Source: an uncultured Bacteroidales bacterium
Lineage (GTDB): Bacteria; Bacteroidota; Bacteroidia; Bacteroidales; Paludibacteraceae
DNA length: 64,000 bases
Direction of reading: 5' to 3'
NCBI GenBank assembly: GCA_946414805.1
Contig: CAMKPZ010000004.1
Coordinates: 62,001 to 126,000 of the forward strand
The notes below the pieces were generated by a model that was given only the letters and a program-made list of their open reading frames with translations, made no database searches and was not told the origin of the DNA. The translations under genes and the position numbers were made by a program. The first letter of the stretch is position 1; every line of letters starts with the position of its first letter. Positions 36,680-45,891 of the stretch are shown in pieces.

Positions 36680-37567
36680 CTATTGTTTTCTCCGAAGTAT
36701 ATCTATATGGTAAGCCAAACCAGCGCGCACTTGATGGTATCCATAATCGCGAATGCCGTACCGGTATTGGACAAAAGGCTCAAAACCTTTTACATGTCCG
36801 GCTATCTTTGCACTGATCTGCATCGGGGCATCGCCGTGCTTTTCCCATCCTGTATATCCGTTCCAAGTCACCGAGAGCGACACGTTCGGGTGCTTTGCCA
36901 TTGCCTGCAGACCATACATCACTGCATCATTCTGGCGTCCGTTATCCGTCTGCCAGCATAGAAAACCGACCGACCCCGCCAGGCGGAACTCCCAACCGCT
37001 CCGGTAGAGCGAATTGCCGATGCCCAAATCAAAGAAATAGCCCGGGCTGTCATAATGCCGTTTGCGTTCAAACTGACCTCCGCTGGCTGTCTTCATGGCC
37101 AGGCGAAGCGTCGCTTGGGGAATCCAGGGCACTTTCTCCGTATGGAACCATTCGTTATGCAGGATCTGAATATCCGTAGAGATATACACATCCCCGGCGC
37201 CGCTGCCTGCTCCGTCCTCCTGGCGATACCATTCATAAACCGGCATCCAAACCGTCAGATCCGCCCAACGCGTAAACAAAGGGACGCGTACACGCGCGAA
37301 GATATCCGCCGTACGGGCTGAACCGTTTTGTGCAAAATAGCCATCCGCCGCCATTTCCAGGCGCAGATGGCTGTCAGTCCGCCCGTCCGTCATTTCCGGT
37401 ACGGGAAAAGCATTCGGTCCGAAATATGCAGGAGCGATACCGGTGGGTTGGCTCAAATCAGCCGCAGAAACAGGCACTTCCGAACGGATGGGTGATAAAA
37501 AGGCGCCGAAGAGAAAGAGGATTATACATCCTAAGCTTCTATTCTTATGTCGCCTTTTCTCATCCAT
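36680..37567 (-). CDS. predicted outer-membrane protein, unknown family
   Basis: 295 residues with an N-terminal hydrophobic export segment after a basic start (MDEKRRHKNRSLGCIILFLFG). Beta-strand-rich, with segments such as RLEMAADGYF, ARVRVPLFTRWADLTVWM and QVRAGLAYHIDIL, probably a barrel of about 10-12 strands. No enzymatic motif seen. It lies 12 bases after dnaJ and 4 before the barrel gene above, so the two envelope genes seem to ride on the chaperone operon. Confidence 0.65.
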   Translation of the reverse strand: MDEKRRHKNRSLGCIILFLFGAFLSPIRSEVPVSAADLSQPTGIAPAYFGPNAFPVPEMTDGRTDSHLRLEMAADGYFAQNGSARTADIFARVRVPLFTRWADLTVWMPVYEWYRQEDGAGSGAGDVYISTDIQILHNEWFHTEKVPWIPQATLRLAMKTASGGQFERKRHYDSPGYFFDLGIGNSLYRSGWEFRLAGSVGFLCWQTDNGRQNDAVMYGLQAMAKHPNVSLSVTWNGYTGWEKHGDAPMQISAKIAGHVKGFEPFVQYRYGIRDYGYHQVRAGLAYHIDILRRKQ

Positions 37568-37579
37568 ACATTGGCGTTA

Positions 37580-38737
37580 TCAGCAGCCGAATAAATTCTG
37601 GAAGAAGCCTTTTTTATCCGCTGCACCCGGAGCGATGTTGGGGCTGTCCTGCAGCTGTTCAATCAGTTTCTTCTCGTCCTTATTCAGTCTCTCCGGGATA
37701 TAAACACCTACATTGATCAGCAGATCGCCTACGCCATAGTTTCGTCCGTATTGGTCAATACGGGGCAATCCTTTCCCGCGCATCCGCAGTACTTTGCCCG
37801 GTTGCGTGCCCGGCGTGATCGTGATCTTCACGTCTCCGGTCAGTGTCGGGATCTGAACCTGTCCTCCCAAGACAGCAGTAGGCATATCGAGCAGCAAATT
37901 ATAAACCAGATCACTTTCCTGACGGATGAAATCCTTATGTTCCTCTTCTTCAATCAGAACCAGCAGATCGCCGTTCACACCGCCATGAGGCGCCGCATTT
38001 CCTTTGCCCGGCACTGTCAGTTGCATGCCTCCTGCCACTCCCGCGGGGATCGTGATTGTGATGATCTCCTCATCGCGGATCACTCCCTGCCCGCCGCATT
38101 TCGGACACTTGTTCTTGATGATGCGTCCTTCGCCGCCGCATGTGTCGCAGTCGGTCTGGACCTGCATCATGCCGAATATACCGCGTTGCTGCCGGATAAC
38201 GCGTCCGGATCCTTTACAGGTAGGGCAGGTATCCGTGCTTCCGTCCTTGCTGCCTGTTCCGTTGCAATCCTTGCACTGCACGAGTTTGCGCACCTTGATC
38301 TTCTTCTCGCATCCTTTCGCTATCTCTTCGAGCGTCAGGTGCACTTTCACCCGCATATCACTTCCGCGTTGCACCCGCGGTCCCCGATTGCGTCCGCGGC
38401 CGCCTCCCAGGAGATCGCCCAGATCGAATCCGGCACCCTCGAAGATGTCGCCGAAATGCGTGAAGATATCTTCCATGGACATTCCGCCACCCGAGAAACC
38501 GCCTGCGCCTCCCATTCCGGCATGACCGAACTGATCGTATCGCTGCCGTTTCTGGGGATCCGAAAGCACCTCATATGCCTCCGCCGCCTCTTTGAATTTC
38601 TCCTCGGCCTCTTTATCGCCCGGGTTCTTATCCGGGTGATACTGGATGGCTTTCTTACGATAAGCCTTCTTTATCTCCTCCGCGCTGGCCGTCTTCTCGA
38701 CTCCCAGCACTTCATAATAATCTCTTTTCTCTGCCAT
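37580..38737 (-). CDS. dnaJ: chaperone DnaJ
   Basis: 385 residues: J domain with the HPD motif ([10 protein letters not shown], about 33-42), Gly/Phe-rich linker ([13 protein letters not shown]), four zinc repeats ([32 protein letters not shown]) and the C-terminal substrate-binding domain. Type I DnaJ, which stimulates DnaK. It follows grpE by 12 bases. Confidence 0.98.
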   Translation of the reverse strand: MAEKRDYYEVLGVEKTASAEEIKKAYRKKAIQYHPDKNPGDKEAEEKFKEAAEAYEVLSDPQKRQRYDQFGHAGMGGAGGFSGGGMSMEDIFTHFGDIFEGAGFDLGDLLGGGRGRNRGPRVQRGSDMRVKVHLTLEEIAKGCEKKIKVRKLVQCKDCNGTGSKDGSTDTCPTCKGSGRVIRQQRGIFGMMQVQTDCDTCGGEGRIIKNKCPKCGGQGVIRDEEIITITIPAGVAGGMQLTVPGKGNAAPHGGVNGDLLVLIEEEEHKDFIRQESDLVYNLLLDMPTAVLGGQVQIPTLTGDVKITITPGTQPGKVLRMRGKGLPRIDQYGRNYGVGDLLINVGVYIPERLNKDEKKLIEQLQDSPNIAPGAADKKGFFQNLFGC

Positions 38738-38749
38738 AGCCTATTATCT

Positions 38750-39325
38750 TTATTCGCCTACAACTACTTTGGCGAAACGGATTACCTTGTCTCCTAACTT
38801 ATATCCTTTCTGCGTGCAGTCGATCACTTTGCCTTTTTTCTCCTCGCCTGCCGCGAACGTAGTGATGGCTTCGTGTTCGTCGGTATTGAAATCGATCCCG
38901 TCTGTCTCGATAGGATGCACATCATTCTTGTCGAGGAACGAGACAAACTTCTGGTGGATCAAGTTAATCCCCTCACGCACTGCATCTATGTCATCCGTCT
39001 TCCCCATTGCTTCCACCGCTCTCTCGAAATCATCTACCAGCGGAAGCATTTCCTTGAATATCTTCTCGCCGGCAGTAGCCATAAGTTCCAGTTTCTCCTT
39101 GTTCGTACGACGACGGTAGTTGTCAAACTCCGCCATCATCCGCAGATTCTTGTCTTCCAGCTCCTCTATACGGTTCCGGGCCTGCTTCAATTGGTCCTCA
39201 ACAGATATTTCTTCGCCCTCTTGCGGCGTAGTCTCCCCGTTCTCAGAATGCATTTCAGCACTTTCCTGCTGCGCTTCCTGCTGCGCAGTTTCTTTTTCCA
39301 TTTCTTCTATCTTTTCTTCTTCCAT
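38750..39325 (-). CDS. grpE: nucleotide exchange factor GrpE
   Basis: 191 residues. A Glu/Gln-rich N-terminal tail (about 1-45), a coiled coil (QLKQARNRIEELEDKNLRMM), AEFDNYRRRTNKEK, LPLVDDFERAV and the C-terminal beta domain (EHEAITTFA...VIDCTQKGYKLGDKVIRFAKVVV). Nucleotide exchange factor for DnaK. The ATG at 39325 is clear. A pair of dyad sequences lies directly upstream (39362-39394). Confidence 0.97.
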   Translation of the reverse strand: MEEEKIEEMEKETAQQEAQQESAEMHSENGETTPQEGEEISVEDQLKQARNRIEELEDKNLRMMAEFDNYRRRTNKEKLELMATAGEKIFKEMLPLVDDFERAVEAMGKTDDIDAVREGINLIHQKFVSFLDKNDVHPIETDGIDFNTDEHEAITTFAAGEEKKGKVIDCTQKGYKLGDKVIRFAKVVVGE

Positions 39326-39361
39326 AATGCGATTATTTTACACTTTTGTCAGGTCAAATAC

Positions 39362-39394
39362 TATGCCATAGGCATACAAACTGCCAAAATGGCA
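39362..39394 (-). promoter_or_regulatory. two inverted repeats upstream of grpE-dnaJ
   Basis: TATGCC ATA GGCATA (39362-39376) and TGCCA aaa TGGCA (39382-39394) share the half-site TGCC/GGCA and sit 20 bases apart, between dtd and grpE. They could be an operator or a weak terminator; no clean TAnnTTTG box is visible. Confidence 0.35.
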
Positions 39395-39410
39395 TATTTC
39401 GGTTCCATGA

Positions 39411-39863
39411 TCATTTCAGTTCTGCGGTATCGAGAAGGATGGTCACCGGGCCGTCATTGACAAAATCCACTTTCATATCCGCTCCGAAACGGCCGGTTTC
39501 CACATGCAAATGATAATTCTCTCTCAATAACTGATTGAAGTAGTCATATAGCGGTTCTGCCGTCTGCGGCCGCGCGGCACGGATGAAACTTGGCCGGTTT
39601 CCTTTGCGGCAATCGGCATAAAGGGTGAATTGAGAGATACTCAAGACAGCTCCATCCACCTCCGACAGTCCCAAATTCATTTTTCCTTCGGAATCCTCAA
39701 AGACGCGCATCTGCGCTACTTTTTTAGCTAACAGTTCGGCATCCGCCGGCGTGTCCCCTTCCGTCACTCCGACCAAGACCATAAATCCACGACCGACAGC
39801 TCCTACCAGCCCGCCCTCAATACGCACCTCCGCACGCGAACAGCGTTGAACAATTACTCTCAT
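39411..39863 (-). CDS. dtd: D-aminoacyl-tRNA deacylase
   Basis: 150 residues from Met at 39863 (MRVIVQRCSRAEVRIEG); longer readings run through the tRNA genes and are rejected. Conserved GFMVLVGVTEGD, SISQFTLYADCRKGNRPSF (the SQxT motif) and the C-terminal VNDGPVTILLDT (GPVT) identify DTD, which removes D-amino acids from mischarged tRNA. It is transcribed from the same promoter as two tRNA genes just upstream. Confidence 0.96.
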   Translation of the reverse strand: MRVIVQRCSRAEVRIEGGLVGAVGRGFMVLVGVTEGDTPADAELLAKKVAQMRVFEDSEGKMNLGLSEVDGAVLSISQFTLYADCRKGNRPSFIRAARPQTAEPLYDYFNQLLRENYHLHVETGRFGADMKVDFVNDGPVTILLDTAELK

Positions 39864-39933
39864 GATCAGTTTCTCAAAAAAGAAAATGCGTTTGAGAGAA
39901 TATTCCCAGACGCATCCGATTAAAAAAAATCCG

Positions 39934-40007
39934 TGATCCATGCAGGATTCAAACCTGCAACCCCCACATCCGTAGTGTGGTACTCTATTCAGTTGAGCTA
40001 ATGGACC
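39934..40007 (-). tRNA. tRNA-Arg (anticodon ACG)
   Basis: Acceptor arms GGTCCAT and ATGGATC (one G-U pair), D arm GCTC...GAGT, anticodon stem CCACA/TGTGG with loop CTACGGA (ACG at 34-36), T arm GCAGG TTTGAAT CCTGC, discriminator A. CCA is not encoded. Confidence 0.96.
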
Positions 40008-40020
40008 CCTTGAAAAGATT

Positions 40021-40097
40021 TGGCGGTGCGGACGAGACTCGAACTCGCGACCTACGGCGTGACAGGCCGGTATTCTAACCAACTGAACTACCGCACC
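40021..40097 (-). tRNA. tRNA-Asp (anticodon GTC)
   Basis: Acceptor arms GGTGCGG and CCGCACC, anticodon loop CTGTCAC (GTC), T arm GCGAG TTCGAGT CTCGT, discriminator G followed by an encoded CCA. Thirteen bases separate it from tRNA-Arg. Confidence 0.97.
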
Positions 40098-40124
40098 AGA
40101 TAGTCTTCTTTTCAAAAGCGGGTG

Positions 40125-40156
40125 CAAAGGTACTGCTTTTTTTTGACATGACCAAA
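40125..40156 (-). promoter_or_regulatory. promoter of the tRNA-dtd transcript
   Basis: Minus strand: TTTG (40156-40153), 20-base spacer, TACCTTTG (40132-40125), a full match; predicted start near 40118, 21 bases before tRNA-Asp. Confidence 0.85.
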
Positions 40157-40174
40157 TATTTTAGCATTTTTTTT

Positions 40175-40972
40175 TCAAAAAACTGCATTTTTCGCATTTT
40201 GAACTGCTTTATGTGCCGATTTTTGGGTCAAAACACGTTGTTTCCGGGTCATCTGAGGATTTTTATATCTGTTTTTCCGGACATCTTTTCCGGTAATGAT
40301 TTCATACCAGACACAGGATGCAGTGTAACGGCCGTAGATATAGTTGAGATGATATCCGTCCCGACAGAGCGTGTCGCCCAATTTCGTTTGGCGCGCCAGT
40401 TGTATTGCGGCGCCGCACGGAATCATTTGGCATTGGATGTCGGACATTTGACATTTCTGCATCACGTACCGGGTACAACTCCGGATGCTGTCCCACATCT
40501 CTTGCTGGCTGTTATGATAACGGGGATAAGCCGGATGCCCGGCATCGCCGCTATACGCCCATGTCTGCATCCAGCACAGTTGCGCATCAGGCTGGTAAGC
40601 ACGCACGGTATCCACCAATAATTGCAGCCATGGGTCGTATGTCCCGCGGATGCCGCTGTCATGGCTGGCTTGCTGGAAAGAGATATAATCGTATTTGCCG
40701 TCCCTCAAAGCCTGACGCAGCGAGACCGTATCCTTAATCATACGCGGGCACGCGTTCGTACACACGCGGTGCGAATAAGCCGCCGTATCACGCATCAGAA
40801 AACCGGCGTGCTGCGCCAATGAACATCCGCCATAATAGAGATTATGCACCTCTATCTCTACCCCTTCCGCCTCGCAGAGAGGCACCAACTCCTGCTCCAC
40901 AGCATCCCAGGAGAAGGAGTTTCCGATACATAAAATCCGGATGACTATGAAAATGGATAATAGGACTCTCAT
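40175..40972 (-). CDS. DUF4886 (SGNH-like) exported protein
   Basis: 265 residues: short signal peptide (MRVLLSIFIVIRIL), then ILCIGNSFSWDAVEQEL (the GNSF of DUF4886, likely nucleophile Ser), YDYISFQQASHDSG and the late motif CRDGYHLNYIYGRYTASCVW carrying Asp and His. This is the SGNH-hydrolase arrangement. Probably a periplasmic esterase or similar on glycans; substrate unknown. It is the last gene of the long T9SS-to-polA run, separated from polA by an 11-base-period array. Confidence 0.85.
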   Translation of the reverse strand: MRVLLSIFIVIRILCIGNSFSWDAVEQELVPLCEAEGVEIEVHNLYYGGCSLAQHAGFLMRDTAAYSHRVCTNACPRMIKDTVSLRQALRDGKYDYISFQQASHDSGIRGTYDPWLQLLVDTVRAYQPDAQLCWMQTWAYSGDAGHPAYPRYHNSQQEMWDSIRSCTRYVMQKCQMSDIQCQMIPCGAAIQLARQTKLGDTLCRDGYHLNYIYGRYTASCVWYEIITGKDVRKNRYKNPQMTRKQRVLTQKSAHKAVQNAKNAVF

Positions 40973-40973
40973 C

Positions 40974-41028
40974 GTACTGTAATGTCCATAATGGTCACGA
41001 AGTGGTCACGGGAATGACCCGACTTAAT
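40974..41028 (-). repeat. 11-base-period array between polA and the DUF4886 gene
   Basis: On the minus strand, five units beginning at the polA stop: ATTAAGTCGGG, TCATTCCCGTG, ACCACTTCGTG, ACCATTATGGA, CATTACAGTAC. The same core as the + strand array at 4843-4886. The first unit includes the polA stop codon, and the array ends one base before the next ATG. Confidence 0.8.
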
Positions 41029-43360
41029 GCGCTTGCAACCAGTTCTCCCCCACACCGCATTCGGCAATCAGCGGAACGGACAGATGAACGGCATTCTGCA
41101 TCTCGGTCACTACGATCTCGCGGACACGTGCCACTTCCCCTTCCGGCACATTGAAATTGAGTTCGTCGTGCACCTGCATAATCATCTGCGCTTTCAGGTT
41201 CTCTTCTTTGAGGCGCCGGTGGATAGAGACCATCGCCATTTTGATGATATCAGCCGCCGTGCCTTGTATAGGTGCGTTCACTGCATTGCGCTCGGCAAAC
41301 GACCGCACGGTCGCATTATGCGAAATGATGTCCGGCAAGTAGCGTTTGCGTCCGAATAAAGTCTCTGCATATCCGCGCGTGCGCGCCAGTTCCTTCTGAC
41401 TCTCTATATAACCGATCACCCGGGGGAATGCCGCGAAATAATCGTCAATCAGTTGTTTCGCCTCGGTTCGCGAACAGTCGAGTTGCTGAGCCAGACCGAA
41501 GGCAGAGATACCGTAAATGATACCGAAATTAGCCGTCTTCGCGCGGCGTCTCTGGTCTTTCGTAATCTGATCTATCGGCAGCCCGAAGATCCTCGCCGCG
41601 GTAGCCGCATGGATATCCTGACCCGTCCGGAAAGCGGTTAACATATGCTCGTCCTGACTGAAATGCGCCATCAGCCGCAATTCGATCTGGCTATAATCGG
41701 CACTCAGGAACAGACACCCCTCATCCGGGATCACCGCTTCGCGTATAAACCGTCCGCGTTCCGAGCGAATAGGCAGATTCTGCAAATTCGGATTGCTGCT
41801 GGACAGTCGTCCTGTGGCCGTCACGGTCTGATTATACGTCGTATGGATCTTTCCGTCCTGTCCGATATACCCCGGCAAAGCAGCGATATAGGTAGATATC
41901 AGTTTTTTCAGTTCTCTGTAATCCAGAATCTTCTCCACTACAGGGTGACTCTCCTTCAGCGCCATCAGCACTTCTTCGGAGGTCGAGTATTGTCCGTTCT
42001 TCGATTTCTTGGCCTTCGGGTCCAAGTGCATCTTGTCGAAGAGCAGTTCGCCTACCTGCCGCGGACTATTGATATTGAAGGTCTCACCCGCCAATGCGTA
42101 GATCTGCTGCTCCAGTTCGTTAAGTTCGGCCGTCAGCGTCTCTTCCGCCTGCTTGAGTTTAGCCACATCCACCCTTACACCGGCCGCTTCCATCTCGCGC
42201 AGCACCTCAACCAGCGGCAGTTCCACTTCGTTATACAGGTTCCATAGATCCGCATCCGCTTTCAGCGCATCCCAATCCGGCTCCCTATAGGGATTGAAGG
42301 CGACCTCCGGATTCAGCAGATACTGGCAGAGACGGTTCTCCATGGTGTCGAAAGACAAGCTCTCCCCGTCCCTCCCGTCATGGGATGGAGAATCCGATTC
42401 CTCTGCCGAGGCAAAGAGATCGAGTTGATTGGGGTCTGCAGGTTTGGCTGTTTTGGCGGGTTTGGCAGGCGCAGCAGCCGGAGAGGAAGAGCCGGAAGCT
42501 GTGGCAAATTTACGCAGAAGCGTGTTGAATTCCAGTTCGCGGTATAATGCTGTCAGTTTCTCCATATCCGGCTCTTTCTTCAGCAGTTGCGCCTCGTCCA
42601 GATCAATCGGCACATCCGTCCGGATGGTTGCAAGGAACTTGGAGAAGCGGATCTCCTCCACCTGGCTTTCCACTTTGGTCCGCAACGCGCCTTTGATCTC
42701 ATCCGTATGCGCAAGCATATTCTCAACCGACCCGAACTGCTGCAACAGCGCGACTGCGGTCTTCTCCCCCACGCCTTTGCAGCCCGGGATGTTATCGCTG
42801 GCATCCCCCATGAGTCCCAGCAGGTCTATCACCTGCCCCTTGTTCTGCAAACCGTATTTTGCGCACACTTCGCTCGGTCCCATCAGTTCAAAACCTCCCG
42901 TGTGGCGCGGGCGGTACATGAACACATGATCCGTCACCAACTGGCCGTAGTCCTTGTCCGGCGTAGCCATATAGACCTCAAATCCCGCCTGCTCTCCTTT
43001 CTGCGAAAGGGTTCCGATGACATCATCCGCTTCAAACCCGGGTACCTCCAGCACCGGTATATTCATCGCCTCCAGCAGTTGCTTGATCACCGGCACAGCC
43101 TTACGGATATCCTCCGGCGTCTCAGGGCGCTGCGCCTTGTATTGCTCGTACGCCTCATGGCGGAAGGTGCCTCCCTTGGGATCGAAAGCCACACCGATAT
43201 GCGTAGGATTAATCTTGCGGATCAAGTCATCCAAAGTCATTGCGAAGCCGAAGACGGCCGATGTGTTCTCCCCCTTGCTATTCATGCGCGGCGCACGGAT
43301 AAAAGCATAGTAGGCGCGAAAGATCATCGCATATGCATCAACTAAAAGTAATTTCTTCAT
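41024..43360 (-). CDS. polA: DNA polymerase I lacking the 3'-5' exonuclease domain
   Basis: 778 residues, against roughly 900-950 for typical Bacteroidales PolA. The N-terminal 5'-3' exonuclease is intact (about 1-290: LLVDAYAMIFRAYYA, DKDYGQLV, GDASDNIPGCKGVGEKTA). The polymerase has motif A (SADYSQIELR), motif B (RRRAKTANFGIIYG) and motif C (VHDE, 730-733). Between them, where a proofreading domain of about 170 residues is expected, lies only a linker of about 60-70 residues rich in Ala, Pro, Lys and Ser (AAAPAKPAKTAKPADPNQ). No DxE exonuclease motif is seen. It should fill gaps and remove primers without proofreading. Confidence 0.95.
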   Translation of the reverse strand: MKKLLLVDAYAMIFRAYYAFIRAPRMNSKGENTSAVFGFAMTLDDLIRKINPTHIGVAFDPKGGTFRHEAYEQYKAQRPETPEDIRKAVPVIKQLLEAMNIPVLEVPGFEADDVIGTLSQKGEQAGFEVYMATPDKDYGQLVTDHVFMYRPRHTGGFELMGPSEVCAKYGLQNKGQVIDLLGLMGDASDNIPGCKGVGEKTAVALLQQFGSVENMLAHTDEIKGALRTKVESQVEEIRFSKFLATIRTDVPIDLDEAQLLKKEPDMEKLTALYRELEFNTLLRKFATASGSSSPAAAPAKPAKTAKPADPNQLDLFASAEESDSPSHDGRDGESLSFDTMENRLCQYLLNPEVAFNPYREPDWDALKADADLWNLYNEVELPLVEVLREMEAAGVRVDVAKLKQAEETLTAELNELEQQIYALAGETFNINSPRQVGELLFDKMHLDPKAKKSKNGQYSTSEEVLMALKESHPVVEKILDYRELKKLISTYIAALPGYIGQDGKIHTTYNQTVTATGRLSSSNPNLQNLPIRSERGRFIREAVIPDEGCLFLSADYSQIELRLMAHFSQDEHMLTAFRTGQDIHAATAARIFGLPIDQITKDQRRRAKTANFGIIYGISAFGLAQQLDCSRTEAKQLIDDYFAAFPRVIGYIESQKELARTRGYAETLFGRKRYLPDIISHNATVRSFAERNAVNAPIQGTAADIIKMAMVSIHRRLKEENLKAQMIMQVHDELNFNVPEGEVARVREIVVTEMQNAVHLSVPLIAECGVGENWLQAH

Positions 43361-43387
43361 GTCCTTTTTACTGTTTAGTCCTGTTTA

Positions 43388-44050
43388 TTACCATTTGATC
43401 GGCGTCAGGCCGTTCTTCTCCAGATACCTGTTCGCGGCCGAGAAATGTCCGCATCCGTCGAACCCCCGGTACACCGATAACGGCGACGGATGGGAGGTCT
43501 GCAGCACCAGGTGCTTCTTGCGGTCTATAAACTGACCCTTCCGCTGCGCATAGGATCCCCAAAGCATAAAGACCAGATGTTCACGCTCCCTATTGAGCGC
43601 CGAGATGGCGGCATCCGTCAGTTCCTCCCATCCTTTTCCCTGATGGCTTCCCGCTTTGTGCGCCTCTACGGTCAGGGTGGCATTCAACAGCAGCACCCCC
43701 TGTTGCGCCCAGCGGCGCAGATCGCCGCTTGCCGGGATGGGAGTTCCCAAATCGCGATGGATCTCCTTGTAAATATTCATCAGCGAAGGAGGAATCTGCA
43801 CGCCTTCCGGCACGGAGAAACTCAACCCCATCGCCTGGTTCTCCTCATGATAGGGATCCTGCCCGATAATCACCACACGCACGGACTCGAACGGACAGGA
43901 GTCGAAGGCATTAAAAATCAGACCTGCCGGAGGGAAACACCGACGGGTCTGGTATTGCTGGCGCACATATTGAGTCAAGAGTTCGAAATAGGGCTTATCA
44001 AACTCCTCCTGCAATACGCGCTGCCAAGATGGGTCTATTCGTACATTCAT
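43388..44050 (-). CDS. ung: uracil-DNA glycosylase
   Basis: 220 residues, family 1. Water-activating motif GQDPYHEENQAMGLSFSV, LLLNATLTVEAHKAGSH, LMLWG-type FMLWGSYAQ and the His-containing TSHPSPLSVYRGF. Removes uracil from DNA as the first step of base excision repair. Its start overlaps the queA stop by one base; polA follows after 27, so two repair enzymes are co-transcribed. Confidence 0.98.
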   Translation of the reverse strand: MNVRIDPSWQRVLQEEFDKPYFELLTQYVRQQYQTRRCFPPAGLIFNAFDSCPFESVRVVIIGQDPYHEENQAMGLSFSVPEGVQIPPSLMNIYKEIHRDLGTPIPASGDLRRWAQQGVLLLNATLTVEAHKAGSHQGKGWEELTDAAISALNREREHLVFMLWGSYAQRKGQFIDRKKHLVLQTSHPSPLSVYRGFDGCGHFSAANRYLEKNGLTPIKW

Positions 44051-45171
44051 CAGTCAACAATCAACATCGCATCTCCGTAATCTCCGAAACGATACTCCTC
44101 GCGGACAGCTTCCTCATAGGCATGCATCGTCTCCTCATATCCGGCAAAAGCGGCTACCATCAGCAACTGGCTTGATTCGGGCATATAGAAATTAACGAAG
44201 AAACTGTTAGCTACCGTGAAACGGTAAGGCGGGAATATAAACTTGTTGGTCCATCCGTCATAAGCCTTCAGCTGGCCGTTCGTACCCGCCACATGCTCCA
44301 TCGCCCGCATCACTTCGGTTCCCACAGCGCACACGCGGTGCATACCCTCATGAGCCTTGTTCACGGCATTGACCATCTTCTCCGGCAGGATAATCTGCTC
44401 CGACTCCATCTTGTTCTTCGTCAGATCCTCCACATCGATATCTTTGAAGATACCCAGCGACACATGGCTCGTCAGGAATGTCGTCTCTATCCCCCTGATC
44501 TCCATGCGTTTGAGCAGCTGTTTGGAGAAATGCAAACCGGAAGCAGGAGCAGCCACCGCACCGATCTTATCGGCGAAAATAGTCTGGTAACGCTCCATGT
44601 CCATCTCGTCCACCGGTTGGTCGTGGAAGATCTTCTCATACTCCTCCCGGGTCTCTGCGTCCATCGGACGGCGGATATATTTCGGCAGCGGAGCGGTTCC
44701 TAACGCATACAGGCGAGGCACGAACTCATCGTTATCGTAGTCCGTCAGGAAGCGGAAAGTACGGCCGCGGCTGGTCGTGTTGTCTATCACTTCCGCCACG
44801 ATTGCCGGATCGGCCTCGAAGGTCAGTTTGTTTCCGATACGGATCTTACGGGCCGGCTCCACCAGCACATCCCAATAACGGGTCCGATGATTCAACTCAC
44901 GCAACAGGAACACCTCTATCAGGGCATTCGTCTTCTCCTTACGGCCCCATAAACGAGCAGGAAAAACCTTTGTGTCATTGAATACAAACAGATCTTCCTC
45001 ATCGAAATAATTCACCATATCCGGCAAGCGCTTGTGTTCGATCTCGCCGGTCTTGCGGTGCAGCACCATCAAGCGTGCATCGTCGCGATAGGGGGTTGGA
45101 AATTGGGCTATCAAATTCTCCGGCAGTTTGAATCGGAACTGGCAGAGTCTCAAATCATTGGACTTATACAT
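44050..45171 (-). CDS. queA: tRNA preQ1(34) S-adenosylmethionine ribosyltransferase-isomerase
   Basis: 373 residues. Conserved LPENLIAQFP, DARLMVLHRKTGEIEH, FVFNDTKVFPARLWG, AAPASGLHFS, HVSLGIF and EYRFGDYGDAMLI. It converts preQ1 in tRNA to epoxyqueuosine. No other queuosine gene is in the window. It is 3 bases after truB, in the ftsX-uppP-truB-queA order common in Bacteroidota. Confidence 0.97.
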   Translation of the reverse strand: MYKSNDLRLCQFRFKLPENLIAQFPTPYRDDARLMVLHRKTGEIEHKRLPDMVNYFDEEDLFVFNDTKVFPARLWGRKEKTNALIEVFLLRELNHRTRYWDVLVEPARKIRIGNKLTFEADPAIVAEVIDNTTSRGRTFRFLTDYDNDEFVPRLYALGTAPLPKYIRRPMDAETREEYEKIFHDQPVDEMDMERYQTIFADKIGAVAAPASGLHFSKQLLKRMEIRGIETTFLTSHVSLGIFKDIDVEDLTKNKMESEQIILPEKMVNAVNKAHEGMHRVCAVGTEVMRAMEHVAGTNGQLKAYDGWTNKFIFPPYRFTVANSFFVNFYMPESSQLLMVAAFAGYEETMHAYEEAVREEYRFGDYGDAMLIVD

Positions 45172-45174
45172 ATT

Positions 45175-45891
45175 TTACTTATTGAGCTGTTCTAAAAATT
45201 CTTCTATTGTCATGCAATCCCCGGCACGGGTGCCGCCTACTCTGGTGCGGCGGAGGGCGGTCAGATACGCGCCGGATTTCAGCCGTTCTCCGATGTCACG
45301 CGCCAACGCACGGATGTAGGTTCCTTTGGAGCACACCACGCGTATCGTCAGCTGCATCTTCTGTTCGTCAAAAGCCGTCACTTCTATCTCGTCTATCACC
45401 AGCAACCTCGGTTTGAGTTCCACCTCCTCGCCCTTGCGTGCGAACTCATAGGCGCGTTTGCCGTTGATCTGGATGGCGGAGAACATAGGCGGCGTTTGCC
45501 ATTGTTCGCCTTGGAAAGAAGGTATCACTTCATCTATCAGATCCCTGTTGATATGCGCGGTGGGATACGTGGCATCCACCTCTTTCTCCATATCAAAAGA
45601 AGGGGTTGTGGCTCCTAACTGCATCGTCGCCACATATTCCTTCACATCGTATTGCAGTTTGTCAATGAGCTTCGTTTTCTTGCCTGTGCAGACGATCACC
45701 ACACCCGTTGCCAAGGGATCCAGCGTGCCGGAATGCCCCACCTTCAGTTTCTTCTTGCCGAGTTTGCGGCATACGCTATAGCGCACCTTGGCCACCAGAT
45801 CAAACGATGTCCAATGGAGCGGTTTGTCGAAAGCCAGCACTTCCCCTTCCTCGAAATCCCACATATCAACCGGCCATCTCAATGAGTTCAC
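45175..45891 (-). CDS. truB: tRNA pseudouridine(55) synthase TruB
   Basis: 238 residues. Signature KVGHSGTLDPLATGVVIVC with the catalytic Asp, KPLHWTSFDLVAKVR at the N-terminus and the KGTYIRALARDIGE motif. Makes pseudouridine 55 in tRNA. Its start overlaps uppP by 26 bases. Confidence 0.97.
   Translation of the reverse strand: MNSLRWPVDMWDFEEGEVLAFDKPLHWTSFDLVAKVRYSVCRKLGKKKLKVGHSGTLDPLATGVVIVCTGKKTKLIDKLQYDVKEYVATMQLGATTPSFDMEKEVDATYPTAHINRDLIDEVIPSFQGEQWQTPPMFSAIQINGKRAYEFARKGEEVELKPRLLVIDEIEVTAFDEQKMQLTIRVVCSKGTYIRALARDIGERLKSGAYLTALRRTRVGGTRAGDCMTIEEFLEQLNK

Noticed and set aside
39864..40127. N-terminal extension of dtd
   Set aside because: It translates both tRNA genes; the normal DTD start is at 39863.
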